Assembly: GCA_964245825.1 (NCBI GenBank)
Contig: CAXTNT010000025.1
Coordinates: forward strand, 1 to 18,032
Direction: 5' to 3'
DNA: 18,032 nucleotides
From: CAJCIY01 sp964245825
Lineage (GTDB): Bacteria; Actinomycetota; Actinomycetes; Mycobacteriales; CAJCIY01
Part shown: positions 1-7,057 of the stretch, in pieces
How the letters are laid out: each line of letters opens with the position of its first letter
Numbering within the stretch: position 1 is the first letter of the stretch
Made by a program: the position numbers and the translations under genes
The notes under the pieces: model-generated
What the model was told of the DNA's origin: nothing
The model's database searches: none
What the model saw: the letters and a program-made list of their open reading frames with translations, nothing else

Positions 1-235
1 TTGACACCCGACCCTCTTGGAAGTTGGAGCCGTAGCCGGGGACCAGCTCATCGCCGATCTCGAGCGCGGCCTTCGTCCCGTGGTAGAAGGGTCCCTCGAC
101 GTGCTCGCAGCGATCGTAGGTCACGGGTTCGTGAGTCCTGCTGTTCTCATCCACCGCCGCTCGCTCCCTGTGCACCCAGCCGGAGTGCAGGTGCCGGTCG
201 GTGAGCCCGGCTAGGGCGTCGTTCGTCGTGGGCAT
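1..235 (-). CDS. arr: Rifampin ADP-ribosyltransferase Arr, N-terminal part (truncated by window edge)
   Basis: The first 78 residues are visible; the gene continues beyond base 1. Residues 49-55 read PFYHGTK, followed by GDELVPGYGSNF and then GRVS. This is the conserved N-terminal block of Arr enzymes, which move ADP-ribose from NAD+ to the C23 hydroxyl of rifamycins and so inactivate them in the cytoplasm. The ATG at 233-235 has GGGAG 6-10 bases upstream. It gives about 30 residues more than typical Arr before the HGTK motif. A GTG at 122-124, nearer the usual start, is the alternative. The gene is divergent from the toxin-antitoxin pair, with 43 bp between the start codons. The catalytic C-terminal half lies outside the window, so intactness cannot be judged. 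The family call rests on the HGTK...GSNF block and is fairly secure. Confidence 0.82.
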   Translation of the reverse strand, partial: MPTTNDALAGLTDRHLHSGWVHRERAAVDENSRTHEPVTYDRCEHVEGPFYHGTKAALEIGDELVPGYGSNFQEGRVS

Positions 236-252
236 AGTCGTCTCCCGGTCAT

Positions 253-279
253 CGCTACGAAAGCGCTATCATTGCGCTA
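253..279 (+). promoter_or_regulatory. Divergent arr / toxin-antitoxin control region with three CGCTA repeats
   Basis: The pentamer CGCTA occurs at 253-257, 264-268 and 275-279, each exactly 11 bp (one helical turn) after the last. The last copy runs into the antitoxin ATG. TATCAT at 267-272 fits an actinobacterial -10 (TANNNT). It lies six bases before the ATG at 279, and no Shine-Dalgarno sequence is present, so the antitoxin mRNA is probably leaderless. Repeats on one helical face over a promoter suggest an autoregulatory operator for the antitoxin, which is inference. They could also affect the divergent arr gene. Confidence 0.5.
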
Positions 280-572
280 TGAGCGTAGAGATCCGGCAGT
301 CAGAGTTACGCAACGACAACGCGGCGGTCATGCGGCGGGTTGCCGAGGGCGAGTCCTTCGTGGTCACCGTCAATGGTCGTGCGGTCGCTGATGTGGTGCC
401 GCACCGGCAGGGGACTGGAAGGCGTCGGTTCGTGCCCGTTCTCGAGCTGGCCGAGGCGTTCGCTGCGGACCCGGGTCTGGACCCCACTGCGTGGCGGTCC
501 GATCTGGCGGCGGCAGACGAGATTTTCGGTCCGGATGAGCCCGGCGACCCGTTTGGCCCGGAGACGCAGTGA
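279..572 (+). CDS. Phd/YefM-family antitoxin
   Basis: This 97-residue protein begins MSVEIRQSELRNDNAAVMRR and continues with GESFVVTVNGRAVADVVP. This is the Phd/YefM DNA-binding fold: a short strand, a helix carrying the L-R-N/xN-x-A motif, and the 'G..F.VT..G.pvA.l.P' hairpin. The C-terminal half (about 55-97) is acidic and rich in Asp/Pro, as expected for the intrinsically disordered toxin-binding tail. Its last codons overlap the toxin start by 4 bp (GTGA), so the two are translationally coupled. The likely role is to neutralise the downstream PIN toxin and repress the shared promoter, perhaps through the CGCTA repeats. I chose the ATG at 279 because residues upstream of it do not match the family and a -10 sits just before it. 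Confidence 0.85.
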   Translation: MSVEIRQSELRNDNAAVMRRVAEGESFVVTVNGRAVADVVPHRQGTGRRRFVPVLELAEAFAADPGLDPTAWRSDLAAADEIFGPDEPGDPFGPETQ

Positions 573-994
573 CCCTGGGAAGGCCGCGCCGCGCGCTTCT
601 GGACACCTCGATAGTGATCGACTTTCCGGCCGTCCACGTCGCCAAGGTCGCCGACGAGGTCGCAGTGTCCGCGGTGACGATCGGCGAGTTGCACTACGGC
701 GTGAGCGCCGCAGCCGATCCGCTCGCACAGATGTATCGACGCCGGCGCGTGCAGGCCATCCTGGATCGCTTCGAGGTGTTGTCGTTCGACGTAGCCGCCG
801 CCGAGTACTACGGGACGCTCGCTGCCCTCGTGCGCGAGCGCGGGCGCAACCCACGACCACGCCGCCTGGACTTGCAGATCGCCGCAACCGCCGCCTGTCA
901 CGGCTTGATGCTGCTGACCCGAAACGGTGGGGACTTCGTCGGGTTGGAGTCCGCGCTCGAGGTGGTTGACCTGACGAACGCAGCACGCCCGTAG
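569..994 (+). CDS. vapC: VapC-type PIN-domain ribonuclease toxin
   Basis: This 141-residue PIN-domain protein has the usual VapC length. The four acidic residues expected at the Mg2+ site are present: D12 in LLDTS, E40 in TIGEL, D101 in RLDLQIAATA and D122 in LLTRNGGDF. The order and spacing match VapC toxins, which cut tRNA or rRNA when released from antitoxin. The GTG start overlaps the antitoxin stop by 4 bp. The partner is Phd/YefM-like, a pairing that is common for VapC in actinobacteria. All catalytic residues appear intact, so the toxin is probably functional. The RNA target cannot be predicted from the sequence. The nearby tRNA-Arg is more likely an integration-site relic than a clue to the target. 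Confidence 0.88.
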   Translation: MTLGRPRRALLDTSIVIDFPAVHVAKVADEVAVSAVTIGELHYGVSAAADPLAQMYRRRRVQAILDRFEVLSFDVAAAEYYGTLAALVRERGRNPRPRRLDLQIAATAACHGLMLLTRNGGDFVGLESALEVVDLTNAARP

Positions 995-997
995 CCA

Positions 998-1071
998 ATG
1001 CCTCGGCGAACCGCTTCCTGCTGTAAGACCGTGCAACAGCGAAGGTCCGGTCAGAGGCATGATCATTTTTT
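998..1071 (+). terminator. Possible end of the toxin-antitoxin transcript
   Basis: After the vapC stop there are 7-bp inverted arms, ATGCCTC (998-1004) and GAGGCAT (1054-1060). A short ATGATCAT palindrome and a run of T residues ending at 1071 follow. The T-run is unusual in this GC-rich window. The long loop makes a classical intrinsic terminator uncertain. It may instead be junction DNA next to the tRNA. Confidence 0.25.
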
Positions 1072-1073
1072 AG

Positions 1074-1146
1074 TGCCCTCGGCAGGATTCGAACCTGCGA
1101 CACACGGTTTAGGAAACCGATGCTCTATCCCCTGAGCTACGAGGGC
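1074..1146 (-). tRNA. tRNA-Arg (anticodon CCU)
   Basis: On the minus strand the 73-nt cloverleaf folds cleanly. The 7-bp acceptor is GCCCTCG with CGAGGGC, the D arm is GCTC/GAGC, and the anticodon loop TTCCTAA gives CCU. The T arm is GCAGG-TTCGAAT-CCTGC, and the discriminator base is A at 1074. CCA is not encoded. Position 27-43 of the anticodon stem is a U-U mismatch, a minor oddity. The 3' end faces the arr/toxin-antitoxin module, the orientation expected if that region entered at the tRNA 3' end. Confidence 0.95.
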
Positions 1147-1193
1147 GCAGCAGCAGCGGGGCCCAGCATCCCAGAGCAAGCGACCCGGCACGC

Positions 1194-1229
1194 GACGACG
1201 CCCCCGGCCCGAAGGCCGAGGGCGTCGTC
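1194..1229 (-). terminator. Strong hairpin terminator after the secreted sedolisin gene
   Basis: A 16-bp stem with one mismatch (arms 1194-1209 and 1214-1229) and a CGAA loop lies 17 bases beyond the stop of the minus-strand sedolisin gene. No U-tract follows, as is common for actinobacterial terminators. It separates the protease gene from the tRNA-Arg gene. Confidence 0.75.
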
Positions 1230-1246
1230 GAGAATGCACTGACTGA

Positions 1247-3160
1247 CTACGGGGTGGTCAACCAGGCCGGGCTCGGCACGCCGACCCCGGTCACGTCGTC
1301 CCAGCCCTTCGTGACGACCAGGCTGGAGTCCTGGTTGAACGTCCGGACGCTGTAGAGCAGCCCGTCCGTCGGGTCGACGCCGTTGACGTAGTCGACCCGC
1401 ACGTTGCCCACGTCCTTCAGCGGGCCCTTCACGTCCGTGAACGTGCCGGCACCCTGGGCGACCTGCCCGTAGATCGTCGGGTTCAGGAAGCCGAGCGAAC
1501 TACCGGCCGCCTGGATGCGAAGCGCCGTCATGCCCGCGAACAGCGGCGAGGCGAGGCTCGTCCCGCCGATGCGGTACTGGCCGTACGCCACCTTCCCATC
1601 CGGGTAGGTCTGCGACTCGCCGATCAGCATGCCCGTGGTCGGGTCAGCGTCCATCGCGACGTCCGGGACGGCGCGACCTGCCGGCGCATTCGCCGGCACG
1701 ACGCCGTCCTGGTACGACGGCCGGTTGAACAGCTTGGAGTAGCCGCCGCCGGAGCCGTACAGGTAGCCGACCGGCTTCCAGGTCGAGCCGGACAGGCTGT
1801 ACTTCTCGGTGCCCCAACCGGTCTGGCCTTCGAGGTTGCCGGTCCTGCCGATGGCCGTCGAGGTGCCACCGACGGCGGTCACGTACGGGTCGGAGGTCTG
1901 GTAGTCGGCCTGCTTGATGCCGGTGGCCTGCAGCTCGTCACCGTCGTCGCCCGAAGAGAAGGTGAAGCCGATGCCCTCCATCGCCCCCTGCATGAACACC
2001 TGCTCCGACGCGGCGATGTAGTCCGCCGTCGCGTTGGCCTCGGTGTCGCCGTAGGAGTTGGAGATGATCTGCACGGTGTCCTGGTCGACCGCCGTGCGCG
2101 CCGCGGTGAGCAGGTCGTCGTTCAGGCAGCTCGCGGCACCGTAGAAGTGGATGTCCGCGGCCGGAGCCATCGCGTGGACGGCCTCCACGTCGAGGGTCTC
2201 CTCGCCGTACCAGCCGCTGGGCCCGCAGAGGCCCTGGTGGGTGAACGGGGTGAACTTCGTCTGCGTGAGCTGCCCCGGCGCGTACGAACCGTCGCCGTTG
2301 TCGGTGGCGTACTCCTCGGCGTCCTTGGCGATCGTCGGCGCGGCGTAGGCGTCGATGATGCCCACGGTCGCGCCCGTGCCATCCAGGGTGGTCCCACCCT
2401 CATAGGCCGCGCGGAACTGTGGGCCGGTGTAGCCGCAGACCGCGTACGGGAGCGTCTTGCCCTCGAACGTCGGCAGCGGGGTGGTGTAGTCGGCCTTGTC
2501 GGTGGCCAGGATCTGGCCGTAGTAGGCCGAGCACGGGCGGCCGTTGGCGAACGCCGGCGGCGGTGCGGCCTGGACCTTGGAGGTCCGCACGGTCGTGTCC
2601 AGGCCGGACACGGCGAGCACCGAGCTCGCGACCGAGGTCGGCACGCTGGCGGTCCCGGACGGGGCCTGCACGGTCTGGCCGTCGTGTGAGTAGGTCTGCA
2701 GCGAGACGCCGAACGCGGACTCGGCCGCGGCGGCCGAGCCGGTCACGTTCAGGAAGCGGTTGTGCGCGTCCGCACTGGTCACGGTCAGCCCGACGCTCTT
2801 CAGCCAGGCGGTCACCGAGGAGGTCTCCGCGGCGCTGGGCGCGAACCGGTTGTAGTACGCCGCCGGCGTCAGGAAGTGCCGGTACTGCGCGCTGCCCGGC
2901 GTGGACACCGCAGCGACTGCCGCCTTCAGCGCGGCCTCGCCACCCTTGGGGGCGAGGTAGACCTGGAGCGACTGACGGTCGGCGTGGTTGGTCGCGCCCA
3001 GGTGCTTGGCGTGGGCCAGCCAGGTCGGCGCGCTGCCGGCGAGGGCGGCGCGCGATGGCGACGACGCGTGGGCACCGGGCGCCAGGCCCGTCATGGCCGC
3101 CACGACGGCGGCGGCGAGGCCGGCGGCTGAAGCCGTCCGGAGGACTGCTGATCTGCGCAT
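1247..3160 (-). CDS. Secreted sedolisin (peptidase family S53) with pro-kumamolisin pro-domain
   Basis: This 637-residue serine-carboxyl endopeptidase is predicted to be exported. Residues 1-32 are an RR-containing signal peptide with cleavage likely after AHA. Residues about 45-195 are the pro-kumamolisin activation domain (YRHFLTPAAYYNRF, then an AFGVSLQTY segment). The catalytic domain carries E320 and D324 (GEETLDVEAVHAMAP), the oxyanion Asp D405 (SSGDDGD) and S535 (GGTSLASP). A C-terminal Ca2+ site is suggested by FTDV near 574-577 and GWDDVTGVG near 619-627. The triad is complete, so an active acid protease is expected. I chose the ATG at 3160 rather than the one at 3205 because GAAGGA lies just upstream and the signal peptide begins there. 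The 15 extra residues are not signal-like. The gene lies 121 bp downstream of a second sedolisin. Confidence 0.9.
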   Translation of the reverse strand: MRRSAVLRTASAAGLAAAVVAAMTGLAPGAHASSPSRAALAGSAPTWLAHAKHLGATNHADRQSLQVYLAPKGGEAALKAAVAAVSTPGSAQYRHFLTPAAYYNRFAPSAAETSSVTAWLKSVGLTVTSADAHNRFLNVTGSAAAAESAFGVSLQTYSHDGQTVQAPSGTASVPTSVASSVLAVSGLDTTVRTSKVQAAPPPAFANGRPCSAYYGQILATDKADYTTPLPTFEGKTLPYAVCGYTGPQFRAAYEGGTTLDGTGATVGIIDAYAAPTIAKDAEEYATDNGDGSYAPGQLTQTKFTPFTHQGLCGPSGWYGEETLDVEAVHAMAPAADIHFYGAASCLNDDLLTAARTAVDQDTVQIISNSYGDTEANATADYIAASEQVFMQGAMEGIGFTFSSGDDGDELQATGIKQADYQTSDPYVTAVGGTSTAIGRTGNLEGQTGWGTEKYSLSGSTWKPVGYLYGSGGGYSKLFNRPSYQDGVVPANAPAGRAVPDVAMDADPTTGMLIGESQTYPDGKVAYGQYRIGGTSLASPLFAGMTALRIQAAGSSLGFLNPTIYGQVAQGAGTFTDVKGPLKDVGNVRVDYVNGVDPTDGLLYSVRTFNQDSSLVVTKGWDDVTGVGVPSPAWLTTP

Positions 3161-3200
3161 ACGTGATCCTTCGACGAAAGAGTGAGAGTGGTGTGGGCGG

Positions 3201-3206
3201 ACCATA
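3201..3206 (-). promoter_or_regulatory. Possible -10 element of the pro-domain sedolisin gene
   Basis: On the minus strand TATGGT (3206 to 3201) fits TANNNT. It would give a leader of roughly 35 nt before the ATG at 3160. No convincing -35 is visible. TCACGTATG occurs twice, ending at 3203 and 3158 on the minus strand, 45 bp apart; only the second copy has a Shine-Dalgarno sequence. A small CGGGT-C-ACCCG palindrome lies upstream at 3233-3243. Confidence 0.3.
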
Positions 3207-3281
3207 CGTGAACAAAGCCGACTCGTCGCGGGCGGGTCACCCGTTCGGCCCCTTCAGCCTCCCCTGGGCGACGCCGATACG

Positions 3282-4700
3282 TTAGTGCTGCCTGCCGTAC
3301 GCGGCGAGCGCCGGTACGAGGCGGGCCGCGTCGACGGTGCCGAGACCCGACGCCAGGTCGTAGCCGGGCACCGCCTGTGCGCCCACCACCGTGTGCACCG
3401 GGCCGCCCTCCCGGAACGACACGGTGGTCGTCCCGTCGGTGACGTCGACCAGACCGTGGGCGTGCTTGTCCTGCCCCAGCGCGTACAGGGCGGGGTTGAG
3501 GTTGCCCAGCGGATGGCCGGCGGCCTGGTCGGCGAGCGCCACGATGCCGGCGAACAGCGGCGTCGCCTCGCTCGTCCCGCACGCCAGATACCAGCCGGCC
3601 GGCTGCCCCGGGAAGCTCTGGTACGTATCCACCGCACCGTCGCACGCCGCGCTGAGCGCGATGTCGGGCACCCCGCGCTGGTTGCCCACGACGCTCTTGA
3701 CCGGGTCCTGGTACGACGGCCGGTCGAAGATCACGGACAGGCCGCCGCCGCCCGCGGCCGGATCGGGCGCCGTGCTGCCGAAGAACGCGTTGACCGCCGC
3801 GCTGTCGGTCTCGTTCCAGACGATGTCGGGCGCGAGGTGGTTGCCGCTGGCATCCAGCTGGAGCGCGGTGCCCCCCACGCCGGTGACGAGCGGGTCGCTG
3901 TCGGGCCACGAGGTCACCGGGTGCAGGTAGTAGCGCCCGTTCTTCTGCACGTCGGCCGCGCCGCTGTCCCCCGACGCGGTGAGCACCGAGACGCCCTCGG
4001 CCGCTGCGTCGAGGTAGGAGCCGCGCAGGTCCAGCAGCGACTGCCGGCTGGGGAAGGTCTGCTCGGTGGCGCTGAAGCTCTGGCTGATCACGCCACCGAG
4101 ATGGTGGTCGATCACGTACGTCTCGGCCTTGACGATGGCGGGGAAGCCGCTGGTGCCCTCGTTCTCCGACGTCGGTGTCTCCACCAGCAGGATGTCCGCG
4201 CCCGGCGCCATCGAGTGCGCCCACTCGACGTCGAGGGTCGTCTCCCCGGCCCAGCCTGCGTTGGTCGTCGTCGGGGCGCCGGCCGGCGTGATCACCGAGA
4301 ACGAGGGCGGCGCCGGCAGCCCGAAGGCCCGGTCGAACACGCCGAGGTCGTGGGCCATGGTGGTCGAGCCGAAGGCGTCGACGATGACAATCGTCTGGCC
4401 CCGGCCGTCGACGCCCCGGTCGAACAGCGGCTTCTCGTCGTACGCCTGCTGGAGCTGGGCCGGCACGTAGCAGGCGAGGTGGTAGGCCTTCTCGCACTGC
4501 GCGGTGCTGAGCGGCCCGGTCCGCGACGCCAGCCGGGACCGCACGCCAGGCTGGATGGCGACCTTGGCGACGGCCGGGCGGGCGGCGACGGCGCGGGGGG
4601 CCGACCCGCCGGTGGCGACGGTGACGGCGGCCAGACCGGCGGCGAGGACGGGGAGGGCGAGGGCGCGGCGGTGTCGGAGCACGCCGGGATCATCATCCAC
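3282..4700 (-). CDS. Sedolisin-like serine-carboxyl protease without a recognisable pro-domain
   Basis: This 472-residue S53 family protein has an N-terminal hydrophobic segment (residues about 11-30), so it is probably exported. All catalytic positions are present: E153 and D157 (GETTLDVEWAHSMAP), D245 (TASGDSGAAD) and S377 (CGTSEATP). A C-terminal DVTDG near 419-423 and GYDLASGLG near 446-454 correspond to the Ca2+-binding region. Only about 60 residues separate the signal segment from the catalytic domain, too few for the roughly 150-180-residue activation domain seen in the neighbouring sedolisin. The start is a GTG at 4700 with a poor ribosome-binding site; a GTG at 4682 is an alternative. 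It begins 24 bp after the HelD-like gene stops, so the two are probably co-transcribed. It may mature without autocatalytic pro-domain removal, or use another protein for folding. Confidence 0.87.
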   Translation of the reverse strand: MDDDPGVLRHRRALALPVLAAGLAAVTVATGGSAPRAVAARPAVAKVAIQPGVRSRLASRTGPLSTAQCEKAYHLACYVPAQLQQAYDEKPLFDRGVDGRGQTIVIVDAFGSTTMAHDLGVFDRAFGLPAPPSFSVITPAGAPTTTNAGWAGETTLDVEWAHSMAPGADILLVETPTSENEGTSGFPAIVKAETYVIDHHLGGVISQSFSATEQTFPSRQSLLDLRGSYLDAAAEGVSVLTASGDSGAADVQKNGRYYLHPVTSWPDSDPLVTGVGGTALQLDASGNHLAPDIVWNETDSAAVNAFFGSTAPDPAAGGGGLSVIFDRPSYQDPVKSVVGNQRGVPDIALSAACDGAVDTYQSFPGQPAGWYLACGTSEATPLFAGIVALADQAAGHPLGNLNPALYALGQDKHAHGLVDVTDGTTTVSFREGGPVHTVVGAQAVPGYDLASGLGTVDAARLVPALAAYGRQH

Positions 4701-4724
4701 GGTGGGACCGCCGTCGAGACCCGG

Positions 4725-7013
4725 TCAGCCCTCGCCTTCGCCGAGGCGCGCCAGCACCGCCGGCAACGGCTCGGTGTGCAGCACGAGGAGGCGCTGGGTG
4801 GGACGGGTCATGGCGACGTACAGGTCGCCGGCGCCGCGCGGCGAGCCGGCCAGGATCCGGGCCGGCTCGCACAGCACGACGACGTCGAACTCCAGCCCCT
4901 TGGCGGCCGTCACGTCGAGCACCGAGACCGACCCGTCGCCGTCGCCGACCCCCAGCGCCGTGCGCAGCCGCGGCACCAGTGCGGGGGGTGCGATCACCGC
5001 GACGCTGGCGAACCGGACCAGCTCCCGGCGCACGGTGGTCACCACCGCCTCGGTGGGGTCGGGGCCGCACGCGATGGCCACCGGCGACCAGTCGCCCACC
5101 CGCGCCGAGACCGGCGGCGCCGCGCCCGGGCGGGCGAGCGCCAGCACGTCCGCGGCCAGGTCCATCACCTGCGCCGGCGTGCGGTAGTTGACGGTCAGCT
5201 CCTCCGCGCGCCACCGCCCCGTCACGTACGGATCGAGCACCTCGGCCCACGACGAGGCCCCGGCCAGCGCGCCCGTCTGCGCGATGTCGCCGACCACCGT
5301 CATCGAGCGGGCCGGGCAGCGGCGCATGAGCAGCCGCCACGCCATCGGCGACAGCTCCTGCGCCTCGTCGACGACGATGTGCCCGTACGCCCACTCGCGG
5401 TCGCCGCCGGCCCGCTCGGCGACGGTCAGCGCCGGGCCGCGGCCGGAGTAGCGCTCGACCAGCTTGTCTGCGGCGATCACGTCACCACCGGCGAGCTCCT
5501 CCTCGCCGCGGCCGCCGCCGGACATCTCCAGCACCCCCACCGCGTAGTCGACCTCGGCCTTGCGGTCCGCCGCGGCGCGCGCGGCGTCCAGCCGCGAGGC
5601 GTCGTCGTGGCTGCCGAGCAGCTCGGCCAGTTCGTCGAGCAGCGGCACGTCGGCGGGTGTGTACGGCGCGTCGGCCGGCCGCAGCAGCAGCGCCTGCTCC
5701 GCGGACGACAGTCCGAGCCGAGCCAGCCAGGACGGCTGCGACAACAGCCGTGAGAGCAGGCCCGTCGGCGTGTACGGCAGCCAGCAGCGGTTGACCTCGC
5801 GCCGGACGTCCGCCGAGCCGCGCAGCTCCTCGTCGAGCTCCGAGTGGTGGTCGGCCAGCTCCACCCGCTGCCCGTCCGCCAGCTGCGACGCGAGCAGCCG
5901 CAGCAGCTCGCGGACGAAGACCACCCGGGCCTCGTTGTGCGGTTTGCGGGAGCGCCGCGCGCGCTCGCGCGCCACGTCCACGTCGCGCGGCCGCAGCGCG
6001 ATGCGGACCCCGTCGACGTCCATCGGCACCGGCTCGCGCGGCACCCGCTGCCGACGTCGGACGGCGTCCGCGAGCACCCGCGCCATCCGGTGGCTGCCCT
6101 TGAGGGCGGCAGCCTCGGGGCTTTCGGTCCCGGTGGCCTCGACGCCCGGGAACAGCGACCCCGGCGTCGCCATCACCACCCCGGTCTCGCCCAGTGAGGG
6201 CAGCACCTGGTCGATGTAGCGCAGGAAGGTGCGGTTCGGCCCGACCACGAGCACGCCGCTGCGCGCGATCCGTTCCCGATGCGTGTAGAGCAGGTAGGCC
6301 GCCCGATGCAGGGCGACGGCGGTCTTGCCGGTGCCCGGACCGCCCTGGACCACCAGCACGCCGTTGAGCGGAGCGCGCACGATCCGGTCCTGCTCAGCCT
6401 GGATGGTCGCCACGATGTCGCGCATCCGGCCGGTACGCGCGGCGTTGAGCGCGACGAGCAACGCGCCCTCGCCTGCGACGGTCGTCGCCTCGCCGACCGC
6501 CTCGAGGTCGAGCACCTCGTCCTCGACCGCGGTGACGGTGCGCCCGCGGGTGGACAGGTGCCGCCGGCGGACCACCCCGCGCGGCTCGGCGGCCGTCGCC
6601 TGGTAGAACGGCTCGGCCGCCGGCGCCCGCCAGTCGACGAGCAGCTGCACCTGCGAGCCGTCCGACAGCCCGATCCGGCCGATGTGCCGGGTTTCGCCGT
6701 CCAGCAGGTCGAGCCGGCCGAAGCACAGCCGGTCCTCGACCGCCCGGAGCTGGTCGATCCGCTGGCTGTAGAGCTGGTCGAAGGCGTCCCGCTCCGACAC
6801 GGCCTGCGGTGTGCGCGCGGTGGGCGTCCGGCGGACGCGGTCCAGGGCCGCCGCGGCGTCGAGCCGGACCTCGTCGAGCCGGGTGTAGAGCCGGGTCAGC
6901 ACCGACTGCTCGGCCGCGACCTCGACGCTCAACGCGTCGGTGGGGCGGGGATCGCTCAACAGGTCCTCGGCGTTCGGGGCGGGCGGGGGCCGTCCAGTAT
7001 CAACCAACGGCAT
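4725..7013 (-). CDS. helD: HelD/HelR-like RNA polymerase recycling ATPase (UvrD/Rep superfamily 1)
   Basis: This 762-residue protein resembles class II (actinobacterial) HelD proteins. The N-terminal helical region (about 28-100) fits the coiled-coil arm that enters the RNA polymerase secondary channel. The segment VDWRAPAAEPFYQAT (126-140) and GVVRRRHLSTRGR are HelD signatures. Walker A is GGPGTGKT (224-231) and Walker B is IVVDEAQELSP (D549-E550). Further superfamily-1 motifs are VVGDIAQ (573-579), NYRTPAQ (609-615) and AAKGLEFDVVVL near the C terminus. Such proteins free stalled RNA polymerase from nucleic acid. The Streptomyces relative HelR also displaces rifamycins from polymerase. Sequence alone does not separate HelD from HelR, and the symbol is a family label. 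It is divergent from the DedA-like gene and probably leads the sedolisin gene. The ATG at 7013 has only a weak ribosome-binding site. Confidence 0.85.
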   Translation of the reverse strand: MPLVDTGRPPPAPNAEDLLSDPRPTDALSVEVAAEQSVLTRLYTRLDEVRLDAAAALDRVRRTPTARTPQAVSERDAFDQLYSQRIDQLRAVEDRLCFGRLDLLDGETRHIGRIGLSDGSQVQLLVDWRAPAAEPFYQATAAEPRGVVRRRHLSTRGRTVTAVEDEVLDLEAVGEATTVAGEGALLVALNAARTGRMRDIVATIQAEQDRIVRAPLNGVLVVQGGPGTGKTAVALHRAAYLLYTHRERIARSGVLVVGPNRTFLRYIDQVLPSLGETGVVMATPGSLFPGVEATGTESPEAAALKGSHRMARVLADAVRRRQRVPREPVPMDVDGVRIALRPRDVDVARERARRSRKPHNEARVVFVRELLRLLASQLADGQRVELADHHSELDEELRGSADVRREVNRCWLPYTPTGLLSRLLSQPSWLARLGLSSAEQALLLRPADAPYTPADVPLLDELAELLGSHDDASRLDAARAAADRKAEVDYAVGVLEMSGGGRGEEELAGGDVIAADKLVERYSGRGPALTVAERAGGDREWAYGHIVVDEAQELSPMAWRLLMRRCPARSMTVVGDIAQTGALAGASSWAEVLDPYVTGRWRAEELTVNYRTPAQVMDLAADVLALARPGAAPPVSARVGDWSPVAIACGPDPTEAVVTTVRRELVRFASVAVIAPPALVPRLRTALGVGDGDGSVSVLDVTAAKGLEFDVVVLCEPARILAGSPRGAGDLYVAMTRPTQRLLVLHTEPLPAVLARLGEGEG

Positions 7014-7030
7014 CGCGCGCGCCGGGCACC

Positions 7031-7054
7031 TACCCTGGAGCAGTGCAGGAGGAG
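7031..7054 (+). promoter_or_regulatory. -10 element and ribosome-binding site of the DedA-like gene
   Basis: TACCCT (7031-7036) fits TANNNT and places transcription start near the GTG at 7043. AGGAGGAG (7047-7054) is an excellent Shine-Dalgarno sequence for the GTG at 7058. A start at 7043 would need leaderless translation. I prefer 7058, but both are compatible with the same promoter. Confidence 0.5.
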
Positions 7055-7057
7055 TCG

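Noticed and set aside
1147..1246. A small gene between the tRNA-Arg and the sedolisin
   Set aside because: The interval is taken up by the terminator hairpin and has no frame with a ribosome-binding site.
3161..3205. An upstream ATG adding 15 residues to the pro-domain sedolisin
   Set aside because: It has no Shine-Dalgarno sequence and would put a His-rich stretch before an otherwise perfect signal peptide.
3285..5753. A very long plus-strand open frame (822 codons) opposite the sedolisin and HelD-like genes
   Set aside because: It is Arg/Gly/His-rich with no family motifs. It exists because the codon bias of the real minus-strand genes removes stop codons from this frame.
7014..7057. A palindromic rifamycin-responsive element upstream of the HelD-like gene
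   Set aside because: I looked for an extended inverted repeat here and upstream of arr and saw none, so drug-inducible control is not claimed.
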